A stretch of 64,000 nt of DNA from Pseudevernia furfuracea (lineage: Eukaryota > Ascomycota > Lecanoromycetes > Lecanorales > Parmeliaceae): positions 1,488,001 through 1,552,000 of the forward strand of contig JAIUPT010000038.1 in assembly GCA_022315425.1 (NCBI GenBank), in the 5' to 3' direction. A model generated the notes under the pieces. The model did not search any database and had not been told where the DNA came from. It worked only from the letters and a program-made list of their open reading frames with translations. The position numbers and the translations under genes were made by a program. Shown in pieces: positions 45,227 to 56,706 of this stretch (the first letter of the stretch is position 1; every line of letters begins with the position of its first letter).

Positions 45227-47586
45227 CACGTGTTCACCGGGATATGCAGGATACTGGGATATGCAGGTTAGGGCTAGGGCTAATATAATTCCAAATCTAC
45301 CTTCCCCATCATAAGCCACCAAAAAAGTCCACATATCTATGATAAATCTATACATTTCGGTCTCTTATAGTCACCGAGGAGGCTTTGCAATGGCCTCATT
45401 AATTCATAGTCCCCTCGTAGCAAGTAGTAAGCCCATTCCACCCCGTCCCTCTACTCCCGTTACCTCCCAAAATTATCATTATGTCTCCCCCAAAGGCTCC
45501 AAAAGAAGTATCAAAATCGAAACGTTTGCAACTCGCAATTGAGGAGTATAAACAAGCCTACTTGCTCTATGAGAACAGCTCGGATCCCCACAAAAAACAG
45601 TCTAAAGTTGAGCCAATTGCCCGCGAGTATAATATCATTCCCACCACTCTCAGTCGACGCCTTATCGAAAAGACTCGTGCTCATCGAGAAGCACATGAAA
45701 GTGAGTTACGACTCAGCCCTGTGAAGGAGGAGGCTCTGAAAGAATGGATCTTATAAGTGACAGCCTGAAATTGGCCTCTTAGAGTGAAACTAGTTAGATT
45801 CATGGCTTCTGAGATACTATTAGACAGAGGAGACCATAGACCACTAGATATAAACTGGGTATCGAAGTTTCTTAGCCGTCATTCGGAATTGCAAAGTCGA
45901 TTTAGTCAGCCATTGGACAAGGATCGTGCTGCTACCCATGACTCACACCTTCTTTTACATTGATTTCAGCTTGTTAGGTCTGTGATTCAAGAATACGATA
46001 TTCAGAAGGAAGATACGTACAATATGAACGAGAAAGGATCTGCTCTTGGTGATACTGGGAAAGCGAGAGTGATATGCTCTCGAGAGAACATTCAGATGTA
46101 TAAGACTCAGGACGGGAATCGAGAGTGGGCAACTCTTATCGAATGCATATCTGGGGACAGTAGACTTCTTCCGATGTTTCTTATTCTTAAGGGTAAACGG
46201 CAAATGAAAGCCTGGTTTGCTTTTGTGAAGGATGAGGAAGCCTATATTGCTGTTAGTGATAATGGCTGGACAAATAATGTTATTGGCTTGGAGTGGTTCG
46301 AGAAGTATGCTTAGATTACCTCGTTTTTATATATGATTTGGACTAATTTCTCCAGGTGCTTTGAGCCTCAAACTCGAAGAACTCTGAAAGGACAATATCG
46401 TCTTCTTATACTTGATGGGCATGCCTCCCATATCAGTACCAAAGTCATCGTTTTCTGCATTAGCAATGATATTATTCTGCTATGCTTGCCTCCCCATACC
46501 ACACACATTCTTCAGCCACTTGATGTTGGATTTTTTCAGCCATTGGCAACTGCATACCGCAAGCATTTGGAAGAGAACACACGATATGGCGGAGGCTACA
46601 AAATGGACAAATGTGACTTTATTCAATTTATTCAAATGGCCAGAAAGAATGCCGCAACAGAGAAGAATATTCGACATGCATGGCAAAAGAGTGGGCTTTT
46701 TCCAATCAACCCTCAGGTTGTTTTTGACAAGTTGAGACTTCAAATCCCAGAGTCACGGCCTAGCACACCTTCACCAGATATGACAGTCACAGCATTCAAC
46801 GGTGACTTCATTTCTGTGGCTTTTACCCCGGCAAATATGCAACAAGTCAATCAACTGGTGCAACAAATCAAGGCTGGGAACCCTGATTCCACACTATCAG
46901 AAAAGCTTGGGAAAGCATGCAATTCCGCGCTAGCAAACAATATTCTTCTGAAATCTACTAACAACGATCTTATTAAGATAGATGAGCGAAAGAAGAAGAG
47001 GGCTGATCGTGGACAAGCACACTTGGGAAAAGATTATCTCTTGAATAAGAAGACTGTGAATCAACGACAGAAAAATGAGGCTGATAAGCAATTTGACAAG
47101 CAATTCAAAAGCATGTGTCATCTGGGACCGTCTCTTTTTGCTGAGACAAAGACAAGAAGTCCAAAAAAGACCAGTTCAGTCAAAAAAAAGATCACTACTT
47201 TACCCCTGTTAGACTCACATATCCCACTAGTACTCCCTATATCAGTGCTCCCTCCATTAAGACAGCAATCACAAAGAGACGACAGGGGTGAAAGGGGTAC
47301 CGCAAGAGGTAGAAGAGGTGGAAGAGATAGAGGTGGAGGTGATAAGACTGTTACAGTGATACAGGAAGTAGTTGAGGAAGAGACTGTTCATCGAAAATCA
47401 ACTCGTGATAGACTTATAATAGACAAAAAACGGTGAAGTAGCTGTCGGAGACATAATAATATCATTCAACATGATTATGCAGAGTTGCCATAGAATTTTG
47501 GTGCGACGTAGGCATTTGAGTGTTGGTAAGCCCTAGCCCTAACCTGCATATCCCAGTAAACTGCATATCCCTAGGGTGAACACGTG
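45227..47586 (+). mobile_element. Pogo/Fot1-type DNA transposon F with complete ends
   Basis: A 2360-bp element with inverted repeats starting CACGTGTTCACC at 45227 and ending at 47586, flanked by TA (45225-45226 and 47587-47588). Each end carries two GGATATGCAG copies followed by GGTTAGGGCTAGGGCTWA, close to the fungal telomere repeat TTAGGG. It carries one transposase gene on the forward strand. It lies between the G-patch gene promoter and los1 and is less AT-rich than elements A and B. Confidence 0.87.
45481..47436 (+). pseudogene. Transposase of element F, broken by stops
   Basis: The reading frame begins MSPPKAPKEVSKSKRLQLAI with a psq-type helix-turn-helix (VEPIAREYNIIPTTLSRRL). It continues through a DDE core with NMNEKGSALGD (normally NxDE), LDGHASH and LCLPPHTTHILQPLDVGFFQPLA, and ends with a basic tail. 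Stops interrupt it at about 45757 and 46315 and elsewhere between 45757 and 45981. The C-terminal 367 codons (46333-47436) are intact. The Asp of the first catalytic motif appears to be Asn. Inactive as it stands. Confidence 0.82.
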
Positions 47587-47889
47587 TATCCGCTAATCCC
47601 AAAACCGTTTAGCTATTTGATTCCCCAATCACTGGCTGGAGTATTACGGTATTCATGACTTGAGTACTCCGTAAGTGCTGGTAGAAAGCTTTCTATACAA
47701 ATGGCCCGAAAACAAAAACAGGCTGAGGTATCTGGATTCTCCGCTAATGCCAAGAAAATGCATGCCGTCTGGAACCATTTCTGTCCTGATTCCCCTACAA
47801 TGCATCGCTAAACCCCCAGATTGCTGACATTGCCCAGCTAGATGCATATCACCTAGTGCTTCTCAGCACCAGATCCTGACTTTTAGTTA
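47587..47889. other. Flank between element F and los1 3' end
   Basis: 303 bp with no supported gene. It may contain a last short los1 exon, because the los1 C-terminus given here is slightly odd (see that entry). Confidence 0.35.
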
Positions 47890-50800
47890 CTACCCAACCT
47901 GTTGAGTCTCGGGCCGGAGCGTACGTACCTTGAAGAAATGTTGGAACTCTTTCGTATCCGAGGTGCATAATGCACGTAAATATTCATCGATCGTGCCACT
48001 ATCCATTCCCATCCCACTCAACTCCGCGTCCCTCAGCCAAGTAAGGTATTCCTGGCCCGTCTTGGTGTAGATAGCCTTCTGAAGGGCTGCGGCCTCACCG
48101 AGCACTTGCTTGCCCTGTGCATCCTTTGGGTCAAAACCTGGGTTACTCGGAATTGCCCAACATGTGGGTGAAAAAGTAGTCATCATGAAGCGATCGAAAC
48201 CAGGGAGTTTTGGTTGAGGACTCCTGCAAGAAGCGTTCCCATCTCCCATGGTTGGAGGTTGCAGTTGCAAGTCTGGGCCGCCCCATGTGAAGACCATGCG
48301 GGTTAAAACTGAGAAAGCTAACTTGGCCGTTTGGTAGTCCGTGATATCTTTGGTAAGGTGCTCAATGGTGGAGATGACGGTCGCGAAAGTGGGTTGATTA
48401 GCTTTGTCAATCAGCAACTGGTGTTCAGGTCTAGGTCACGAAAAAATACCTTCACTGACGAGTACTGACTCCAGACCATTGTTGAGTATGACCAACAAGA
48501 ATGCAAGATATTCACGTTTCAGCTCTGTAAGCTGGATCTCATCATCTGTGCCAGCTACCGGCTCAGCAATGCCTGCAAAGACTCGTTGCAGGAAAGGCGT
48601 GAGAAGGGTGTTCAGTATATCGTAAATCTCCGATTTGAAGCCAAAGACTACTTGGTCCAGGAGCTTCATGAACAAAGCCATTTCGTCTTTTGTCGATCTT
48701 TCCGACAAAAGACCATCGATCCATCTAGGTAATTGGGGCAGGATCTGACTCCCCAGCACATTAAGAAGTCGGGAGAATGCAAATCTTGCAGACTCGCGAA
48801 CGTCAAACGAAGATCTCAGACCCTCCAACGCAACAAGTATGGCTTCGGCCGACCTCGCAAATTCTTCAGATATTACTCTCGCAGGTGGTAAGGCAGTAGG
48901 TGGGTTCGCTGCCGGCATATAATCCGAGAATCCACGAGCAAGAGTACCCAGAGCCATAATCAAGTGATGGACTTGGAGGATAGCTCGTTTGTCTCCTGCT
49001 TTCGCTTGGTCAAGGTGCTCTTGCAAATCAGAGAACAGCGGGTGGGTGACAGATCTAACGAGCAAAACTTGGTTTTCCACAGGGATTGAACGGGCAGAAC
49101 AGATGCAACCGATAGTCTCGTACAGATAGAGCTGGCTATTAAATCTTGCGACGGCTGACTGATCATTTTCAGTTGATGACATATCTTCATTATCGTTCTC
49201 GGATGTCTCTTCTGACAACTCGGCGTTGATTGGGAGCAGATCACTTAGAGATTGGATTACAGTCTCAGCGATGCTTCCAGTATGTTGTCGTACATGTTTA
49301 ACAAACCTGTGGAAGAGATACCACGACCGTAACCTGACCTTGATATGATCATGATGTACAAATCGCACAAAGCTGTCCAGCACGCGAGTAATGAGTTGGG
49401 GATTCCCTTCGAAGAAGCTGTAATACCTTTCGCAGATGATCATGTATTGCAGCTGGACGGCTGGATGAGAGAATGAAGCGACATCTGTACATTTTTAGTA
49501 GGTGGTCCTTCGGTCTGGTAGTATAAAAATGTACCTGTCTCAATAAGCTTGAACATCATCCCTATCAGTTGCTCCGCAGCTAGTGTGACCGGCTTTGTCT
49601 TGCTATAGAGTCCACCATGTCTGTAGCCTAGCTCTCCAAACAACTCCATTTCATGCATAGCCAGCTCGAGATCCCTCCAGTCAAGCTGACCGTTTTGGCG
49701 CTGGTACCTATCGAAAGTCGACACGACAACATTTCTGATCTTCTCTATATACATGTTCTCATCTACTGCGGCGACCGCTTTCTGCAGAACATGGAGTCGT
49801 TTGCGAAGCTCTTGAAATTCTGCCTCATCCGTTTGAGCATCGTCTTGGCCCCAGAGTGAAGTTTCATCATACTTCGTCTTTGAAATGACAACATCAAGAA
49901 TTAGGGGTAGCATAGCAGAGCTTTCGGAGGCCAGGGTACTACTGGACTTGGCTTTCTTGCGTAATAACGTAAGAAGGTCTGTCAGACAAGGGATTACCGT
50001 AGAACATATCTCGTCGTACTCGTCCGAGAGGAAGTGCAAAACATGTGGTAGGAAGGTCTTAAGTTGGGCACACCCACGCTGCGATACCGAATCGTTGCTT
50101 TGTGCATTATCCAAAGCTTTGACGATGTCACAGACAACGTTGTTAACCAGCTTAGCAACACCTTCCGCGAGATCAGTGTCGTAGTTCGCTGTGGTGCGCA
50201 TTTCGGCCAACTCTCGGCTTCCTACAAGCTGCGTAACAGCCTCGTCAACCTTGAGAATGTCGACCAGTTCAAGCTTGTCGCTGGCGCTCATTTTCTTGCT
50301 CAAGATGTCGATGAAGGCTTCGATTGCGGCGTCCCTTCTCTCCTGAAGTGTTTCATTACCATCTGAGTACTGCTGGGAGTTGAGATACTCGAAGAGTAGA
50401 CTAAGCAGAGAATCATTGACGGCCAATGAAATCTCTGTCCAGGTGACCCATCTTCCAACAGTTGTCAGACAAAGTTTCACAATGGAGTCATTTCTTGACC
50501 TCCAATACTCAAGAATTTCATGCCACGAGGATGCGATCATTGCCGTGTCCCGCTGTCTTACGAGATCTTTGAGGTCGTTGTCTCTTCTTTGCTCTTCGGG
50601 TGTTCTCGGTAGTAGAACATCTGCAATATCGTCATGCACGGAAACCAGGATGCGAAGATACAACATGACGCCTGCCACATTGTCCCTTGAGGTCGAACTA
50701 GTCGTTACCGTTAGATTTAGGATATCGTGGAAGAAAGATGTCCAAAGATTCGCATACAATGCCGTAAAGAGATTTGTAACGGTTTGTGTAATCTTGTTCT

Positions 50801-51190
50801 GGATTGATACAGGGTCAAGCTGGACGTTGCTGCTACCAGCAGCGCCGTAGGTGTTCTGCATGTATACCAGTATGTTGTCTCTTAACAAAATTAGATCTTG
50901 GTCCCCTAGGTGTCCAGCTTTCACAGCATTGTTGACAATATCGAGGGAGACATGGCGGACCACCTCTGAAGGCTTCGGGTCTCGCAGAGCCAGCGAGAAA
51001 CAGATCTGCCATCCTTGCGGTTCGGAGCGTAGCTGGTTGAGGAAGTCGAACGCTTGTGATTTGAGGGACTGTTCGGCACGAGGATTCCATGCAATCTCGA
51101 TAGCATTCTGGACCTATGTTCGAGACTAGATGTTAGAGTGGTTGGCCTTTGTACACTAGGGCAGCTGGCTCGACATGCCTGAGCATCCAT
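47890..51190 (-). CDS. los1: tRNA exportin Los1 (exportin-T)
   Basis: Exons 51190-51179, 51113-49535, 49484-48450 and 48401-47890 give 1045 residues, the usual exportin-T size. The 12-nt first exon (MDAQ) is followed by an intron with GC instead of GT (CAG/GCATGT) and a normal AG; splicing gives [24 protein letters not shown], as expected for the family. The protein is an alpha-helical HEAT-repeat karyopherin ([50 protein letters not shown] blocks, [24 protein letters not shown]). Los1 exports mature tRNAs from the nucleus with Ran-GTP. The C-terminus (..[15 protein letters not shown]) includes a possible donor GTACGT after FFK, so the true end may lie in another small exon. Confidence 0.9.
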
Positions 51191-51699
51191 ACCGGCCCCC
51201 TCCTCTCAAAAAGCACCGAGAGGCCAGAGAATACCTCTATGCACGCAGAGATATTTTGTCCAAGCTGTCCGCCAGTCTCACTGGTAAAGCCCTTGGGTCG
51301 TGCTACCGAGTCATAGATGCAGGTGTTGTCCGCTTTCGAGGCAGACTTTTTGTAGGGCAACGGATTTGAGGACGTTCAAGCATATGATAAGTAGATAATT
51401 AGGGACTTTTAGTTTTGGTCGAAGGAATTCGAGGATCTTTGGAATTGAGGATTGAGAATTGAGAATTGAGGGATGATTTGTATTGTCACGCGAGAATAAA
51501 TGACGGTTGGCCAGAGTCAAAATTTTGATTGTACATGCGAGCCGCTACTTAATAAGTAACCGCCAGCGACGAGCGCGATTGGATTTATCTATGTTCTATA
51601 GGAGGAAAAGATACTGAAAGACCATACTTTTGGGCTACCTATTGTATATCTGGTAAAGCTATGGCTAATCTACGTGAGCATTCAAGGCAGCAGGGCCCC
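51191..51699. other. Intergenic region between TFIIIA 3' end and los1 start
   Basis: 509 bp. It holds the los1 promoter. A short run of GAGAATTGAGAATTGAGG-like repeats lies at about 51443-51471. No extra gene is supported. Confidence 0.4.
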
Positions 51700-53504
51700 T
51701 CAGCGAAGTGCCGGGTCAATAACATCTACCATTTGGCCATCGACCGTTTCATGCCTTTCCATCGTGAGGCCTCCATCAATCAGACACCGCATCTCTAGCT
51801 CATTACGTAACCACTCACCACCATCTCCGCTGCCGTGATATGACTGCCCCATAGGCCAGAAATCACCACCCTTCAATGCTCCTACCCCTAGAATCTCTTC
51901 ATGATCGACCACGCCGACATCTTTGCCAAATTGCACATCAAGAGCCTTTTCAGCATCAACATCCTGCTTCGTAGCATACGTTAGAGTTCCCTGCAGGGTC
52001 TGCCGACTATAGAGTCCTTCTTGATCCATCAGCATCTCCCGGACCCTGAGATCTGCTAAACCATGACGAGACTGTAAGTGAATCTCTCGATCATATTCTC
52101 TCAAAAACCGGTGGCTGCAGCCTACCACTAGGCATGGGATATATCGTCCGCTTTCTTCTTCGTAGCCAGCGCCTGTGAGTCTTGTAAGAACAGGCACTTG
52201 ATGTTTCCGAGCTGGCTCATCGGAAACCCCATGCTTGGCCTGTCTCTTAGTCTTGCGTGATGGTGCAAGACCTTGATGAGCAGTGCGTATATGTTCTTCC
52301 AGACTGGCCTTTGTTGCTAAAGCTTTCCCACAAGAATTCGTTTCGTCCCAGGCTGCGACTTGACTCATCGTTGACGGATCAACTCCACCGCAAACGAAGC
52401 GATTCGGACTATGACTGAGCTGAACATGCATGCTAAGATTGCCCTTCTTCGTGAACCCTCGTCCACATCCTTGTTCAGGACAAAAATGAGTCATTGAATC
52501 ATCGACACCAAGAACTCCATGAATTACTTCAAGGTGACTCTTGAGATCCCGCAACGACCTGCATTCCTGTCCACACTCTGTGCAGGCCGGAGGATGCTCG
52601 GTTTCTACATGCTCTTGTAACGCTGCGTGTGTTGAGAATGATACCTCTCCTTTCTCTAGTATTAGGTTACCGGTGGTAATCCGGCCTTTCGGTGAACATA
52701 TAGCACACAAGAAATTGTTGGTCGCATGGACTCTGCCAGCATGAGACTTCAATTGCCCTTCACTGTCAAAGCCGGCACCACATTCGTTTCCATCAAAGTC
52801 TAAAACTTCGCAGACGAAAGCTTTTCTCCCTTCGTGGACGATCAGAATGTGTTTTTGCAGCGTCCCATGCTTCCGAAAGGTCTGATCACAACCAGCAACT
52901 GTACATTTGAACTTCTCCTTGCCCTCATGAGCAGCATGGTGCCTCTTCAATCGCGTTGCTGTGACAAAGCTTTTGCCACAACCTTCCCACTCACATACGT
53001 AGTCACGGACATCCGAATGCGCTGATTTGAGGTGGTGCTTCAGATGAGATTCGCGGAGGAAATCCTTGGTGCACAATGCGTGGGGACATACAAATGGTCG
53101 GGTATTGGTGTGAGATCGAACGTGCTGAGCTAGTTTGGCAGGACGGTTGAAAGATTTATCGCAGCCCTCGTATGTACAGCGGTGAATCTTGAGAAGATCA
53201 GAGGGATGTCGAGGCGATGCTTTGGGGGAAATAGGGGTCAATGGTGTTGCGACACTGCTGGCGATGCCATAGCCCTCATCCACATCGCTAGAAGATTCCA
53301 GGTTGAAATCAGAGGCCTCGGAGCCTAGACGATCGGTCAGTTTTCGCCGTGGTGAGAGGTAGTACTGAGCAGACCGGAGTAGGTGGGCGTTTTATTTCCT
53401 CGGACCCTCTTTGCACCTCCGCCTGAAGTAGAAATAGCCTTCCGCTTGAAACCACGAAGTGGTAGCTGGATGGCGCCAGTATCAAGGACCGGTAAAGCGT
53501 CCAT
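51700..53504 (-). CDS. Transcription factor IIIA-like nine-finger C2H2 protein
   Basis: Exons 53504-53375 and 53324-51700 give 584 residues. The N-terminus has a bipartite basic signal (RGFKRKAIS..AKRVRGNK). Tandem C2H2 fingers begin at HRCTYEGCDKSFNRPAKLAQHVRSH and continue without linkers: FVCPHALCTKDFLRESHLKHH, YVCEWEGCGKSFVTATRLKRHHAAH, FKCTVAGCDQTFRKHGTLQKH, then longer variants, CTECGQECRSLRDLKSH, HFCPEQGCGRGFTKKGNLSMHVQLSH and a last finger CLVVGCSHRFLREYDREIH. Number, spacing and the long insert before the last finger match fungal TFIIIA, which nucleates TFIIIC/TFIIIB on 5S rRNA genes. The 50-nt intron is needed because the long ORF lacks an upstream ATG. It lies next to los1, another tRNA/Pol III-linked gene, probably by chance. 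Confidence 0.87.
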
Positions 53505-53763
53505 GTTCACATTTTGTCAAGGCCGTTGCGAATTAGAGGATGTGTGCGAGGAAATCTTGGCGCGCTCGGTCCACTACTCTAGCGCAGCCCTGGTACTCAT
53601 ACCTACCGTACTTACAAGCAAGTCGGAACCCCACAAGCGTTTGTTTGAGCAAATTTTGGTTTAATTTATGCGTTAGCTATTTCTATGTAGCTAATTGCAA
53701 GCTATGAGTTACAAGCTAAACCCTTCCTCCACGATAGACCATTTATCAATCTTCCTTCTTCTA
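53505..53763. other. TFIIIA upstream region and helicase 3' flank
   Basis: From about 53623 to 53690 the sequence matches, inverted, the repeat joined to xks1 at 41115-41200. The border of the repeat therefore falls about 120 bp upstream of the TFIIIA start codon. Three fingers of shared sequence (AAGTCGGAACCCCACAAGCG and on) mark it. Confidence 0.6.
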
Positions 53764-56706
53764 TCACCATTCGTTCACACCAGAACTCCAATTGCCATCG
53801 GTAGTATTGGCATCACCGGCAGCAGCAACGACATCCCATTGTCCCTCACCAACATTACCGGCAGCAGCAACGACATCCCATCCCCCCTCACCAACATTAC
53901 CAGATGTAGCACCGGTCTCGGGCTCAACCGCATTGCTGGAGATTGGGTCAAGCTTCACGTAGTCCTGAGATAGAGAATCTAGCGGTATCTCCACGAGGCG
54001 ACCATTCTTGGTCAACCATTCGAGCATCTTGATCACGTGACGACTGTCGTGATTGTGTTTCCCGATGACCTTTTGATCCTCTTTCTCACTACCGGTGTGC
54101 GGGGTGTTGACACAATCTTTGTCCCCGACAATGACCAGTGCTTGCTCTTGACGAGAGAGGAGAACGTTAATCCGACGACCCTCTGCCAAGAATCCCAGCT
54201 GGCCAACATCGTTCGTGGCACGAACCAAGTCCACGATAATGTACTCCGCCTGGCGACCCATCCACCACTCCGTTGTTCCTACACGTACTCGCATCCACTC
54301 GTGACCTGATCTATCTTTCGAAAGCTGTCGCAGAATGCTGTAGTACATAGCGACCTGACCGGCATATGCCGTAGCGATGCCGATCTGTTCTGGTGAAGCC
54401 AGTTTGTTCTCGACAACCCAAATCATATGGCTAACCACTTGCGACAGGTTGTACTTGTTGACGCGGCTTGTACCACCGGCGGGTTCCGCTTCTGACTGCG
54501 CAGTGATGTTGAGGAAAACCGGATAGACGAGGTGTGCTGGCTCTGGCTTCAGCGCAGGATACAGAAGCGCCATCTTCTCCTTCCAGAGTCTGGACATTGC
54601 GCGGGTGTCATGCTGGAGTGCGGCGCTTGCGTAGGGTTTCAGGTGACGAGAATAGAATAGATCACTGCAAATGATTTCGAGACCTGCAGTTGACCGCATA
54701 ACCTCCAATAGCAAGAAGAACGGATGGTTGTTGTCGACGAGGCGCTCGTAAGGAGAAACCTGTAACTGTCTCGTGAATGGGTTCTCTTTTGGCTTTGACA
54801 GCGTTGTTGGACCCAATTGCGTTTGATCGCCGACCAGAATGAGTGTACTCCCGGTGCGCCAGACCTGGACCATCTGTGCTTCGCTGATTCGAGTTCCCTC
54901 ATCAACAACGACCCAATCGTACTTGACGTCCTTCGCCCATTCATTCGTCAGTTGGGCAACAGTGCAGACGGTTGCGTGAGCGGCATCCTTGAGGAACATA
55001 CGCGCACAGCTCTCAATCAGCTTTCCGAAATCCTTCCACTCCTTCTCATTGAGGATGCGTCTCTTGGACTTCATGAGAAGACCCCGAAAGTCTGTCCAGA
55101 TGGTCTTACTAGAGAGGTCCTCGAGAATACCATTGACCACTTTGGCATCTTTGTCCTTGTCGATCATTCCAAGGACTTTTAGAATATAGGTCCAAAGTGC
55201 TGAGTCAATCATCTTCATGCGCGGATCCTCGGGCGACATTATCAGTCTTGCTTTTTCGTATTTCGCTTGAGCTTCTTCGATGACAAGCCTCGTGTAGGTA
55301 AGGGAAAACAGGTCATCTTTCCAACCAGCGGTAAGATCTTCCTCGACCTCGGGTTCAAATTCAGATAACTAAATTGGTAACACTATATATTCATAAAAAT
55401 TTCTCACATCTTTATATATATATTTTTTCTAGGAGGAGATGGCAATGCGGCTCCCGTGATGACCTCTGGTGTTCCATCTGCCTCGTGCTCGGTCTCGTCA
55501 TGGCGTGATGGAGGTGGATTGAAAGACTCATCGCCATTGATCCACGGCTTCTCGTAAGAGTCTGCTTGAGCGGTGGATTCAAGTTCAGCATCCGGCTCAG
55601 GATCAGCAGGTTCCAATTGGTCCTGCTGAATACCTTTTCGAGTTTCTTTGATCAGATGACGGCGTTCAAGACCTAGGGAATGCAATCGAACAACAACGTG
55701 ATTCTTGTCGGCAGTCTTTTCGACAACATTGTCCGCTGCGGAGTTGGAATCCGTGACAACGGCTAGCTTCAGGCCGCGGTGAACTGCGATTTCCAACAGA
55801 ACCTTGATTATCGTTGTCTTGCCAGACCCAGCTGGACCTTGCAGAATGGCGACACCATTATGAATGTACCGACAGTATGAAAAGATGAAGTTATGCTGAC
55901 TTGGTGTCAGACGCCATCGAGATTGGAAGCTGGCAATATCTGCTTCGCTCAAGCCTTCTAGCATGTCTGTCGTTCGGTGTCTTGTCTCATCCCGACCGCA
56001 AATCACTGATCTCTGTATTTGGGCCTCGGGATCGCCTTGGGTCTCCTTGGGGCGGAGTTTGCCAACAGATTTGATCAGCTGCTTCGTTGTTTCGGCTTCG
56101 ATGCGGATCTTGTAATAGACCATTTGATGCTCAAGTATATCGCCCTCCTTTACAACATCCGGCATCTTGTGATCCATGTACTTGTTGTTATCAGTCTCTG
56201 ATGGTCGTCGCAGAAAGATCATGACGTCAGCGCCATGTTGAAGCATGGAATCCGTGATCACCCACGCTGCCCACCCATCGGGATTGTCTCGAGCTGGACG
56301 TTCACCCTGAGCAAGCTCAGATTGCGGCTTGACGATGGGTGGAGGCTCCCAAGTGACAAGGCTCCCAAGTGACAAGGCCCCTACCGGCACCGAGGATTAC
56401 CTTCTTGGCCTCTATGAAGTCCCGAAACTGCAAGAAACAGATGTAATACTTTCCGTCAGGGCCTGCTTGGGCTATTGTCATCTTGACGGGGTAGCTGCGG
56501 ACTTTCTTGATTATCTCCACCTCCTTCAATTTCTCTCGGGCGACACCGTTGCCAACAATGAGGTCGAAGTCAGAGTACTTGTCGAAAGTTGTTCTGGCGT
56601 CAAATATTTCCTCGACGTCAGGGACTATGATCTTGCCCCATTGGACACTGTTTGCAGTCAGTACGAGGTAGTAATGTTACTTTGATAATACATACCATGC
56701 TGCCAT
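53764..56706 (-). pseudogene. SF1 (UPF1-like) helicase, frame-disrupted
   Basis: Reverse-strand pieces read in order: MAACVQWGKIIVPD from 56706 by an 11-nt exon, a long open frame to 56346, then 56344-55404, then 55380-53764. Helicase motifs are GPAGSGKTTIIKV (I), VVVDEGTRISEAQ (II, with DEGT for the usual DEAx), LVGDQTQLGPT (III), GIATAYAGQ (IV) and RATNDVGQLGFLAEGRRINVLLSR (V-VI), the order in UPF1-like SF1B helicases. A perfect 16-bp tandem duplication (56345-56376) shifts frame in the middle. An AT-rich stretch at 55385-55430 breaks it again or is a poorly marked intron. The C-terminus has tandem copies of a 14- to 15-residue unit (NVGEGxWDVVAAAG). I do not know the gene family's biological role. 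Confidence 0.72.
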
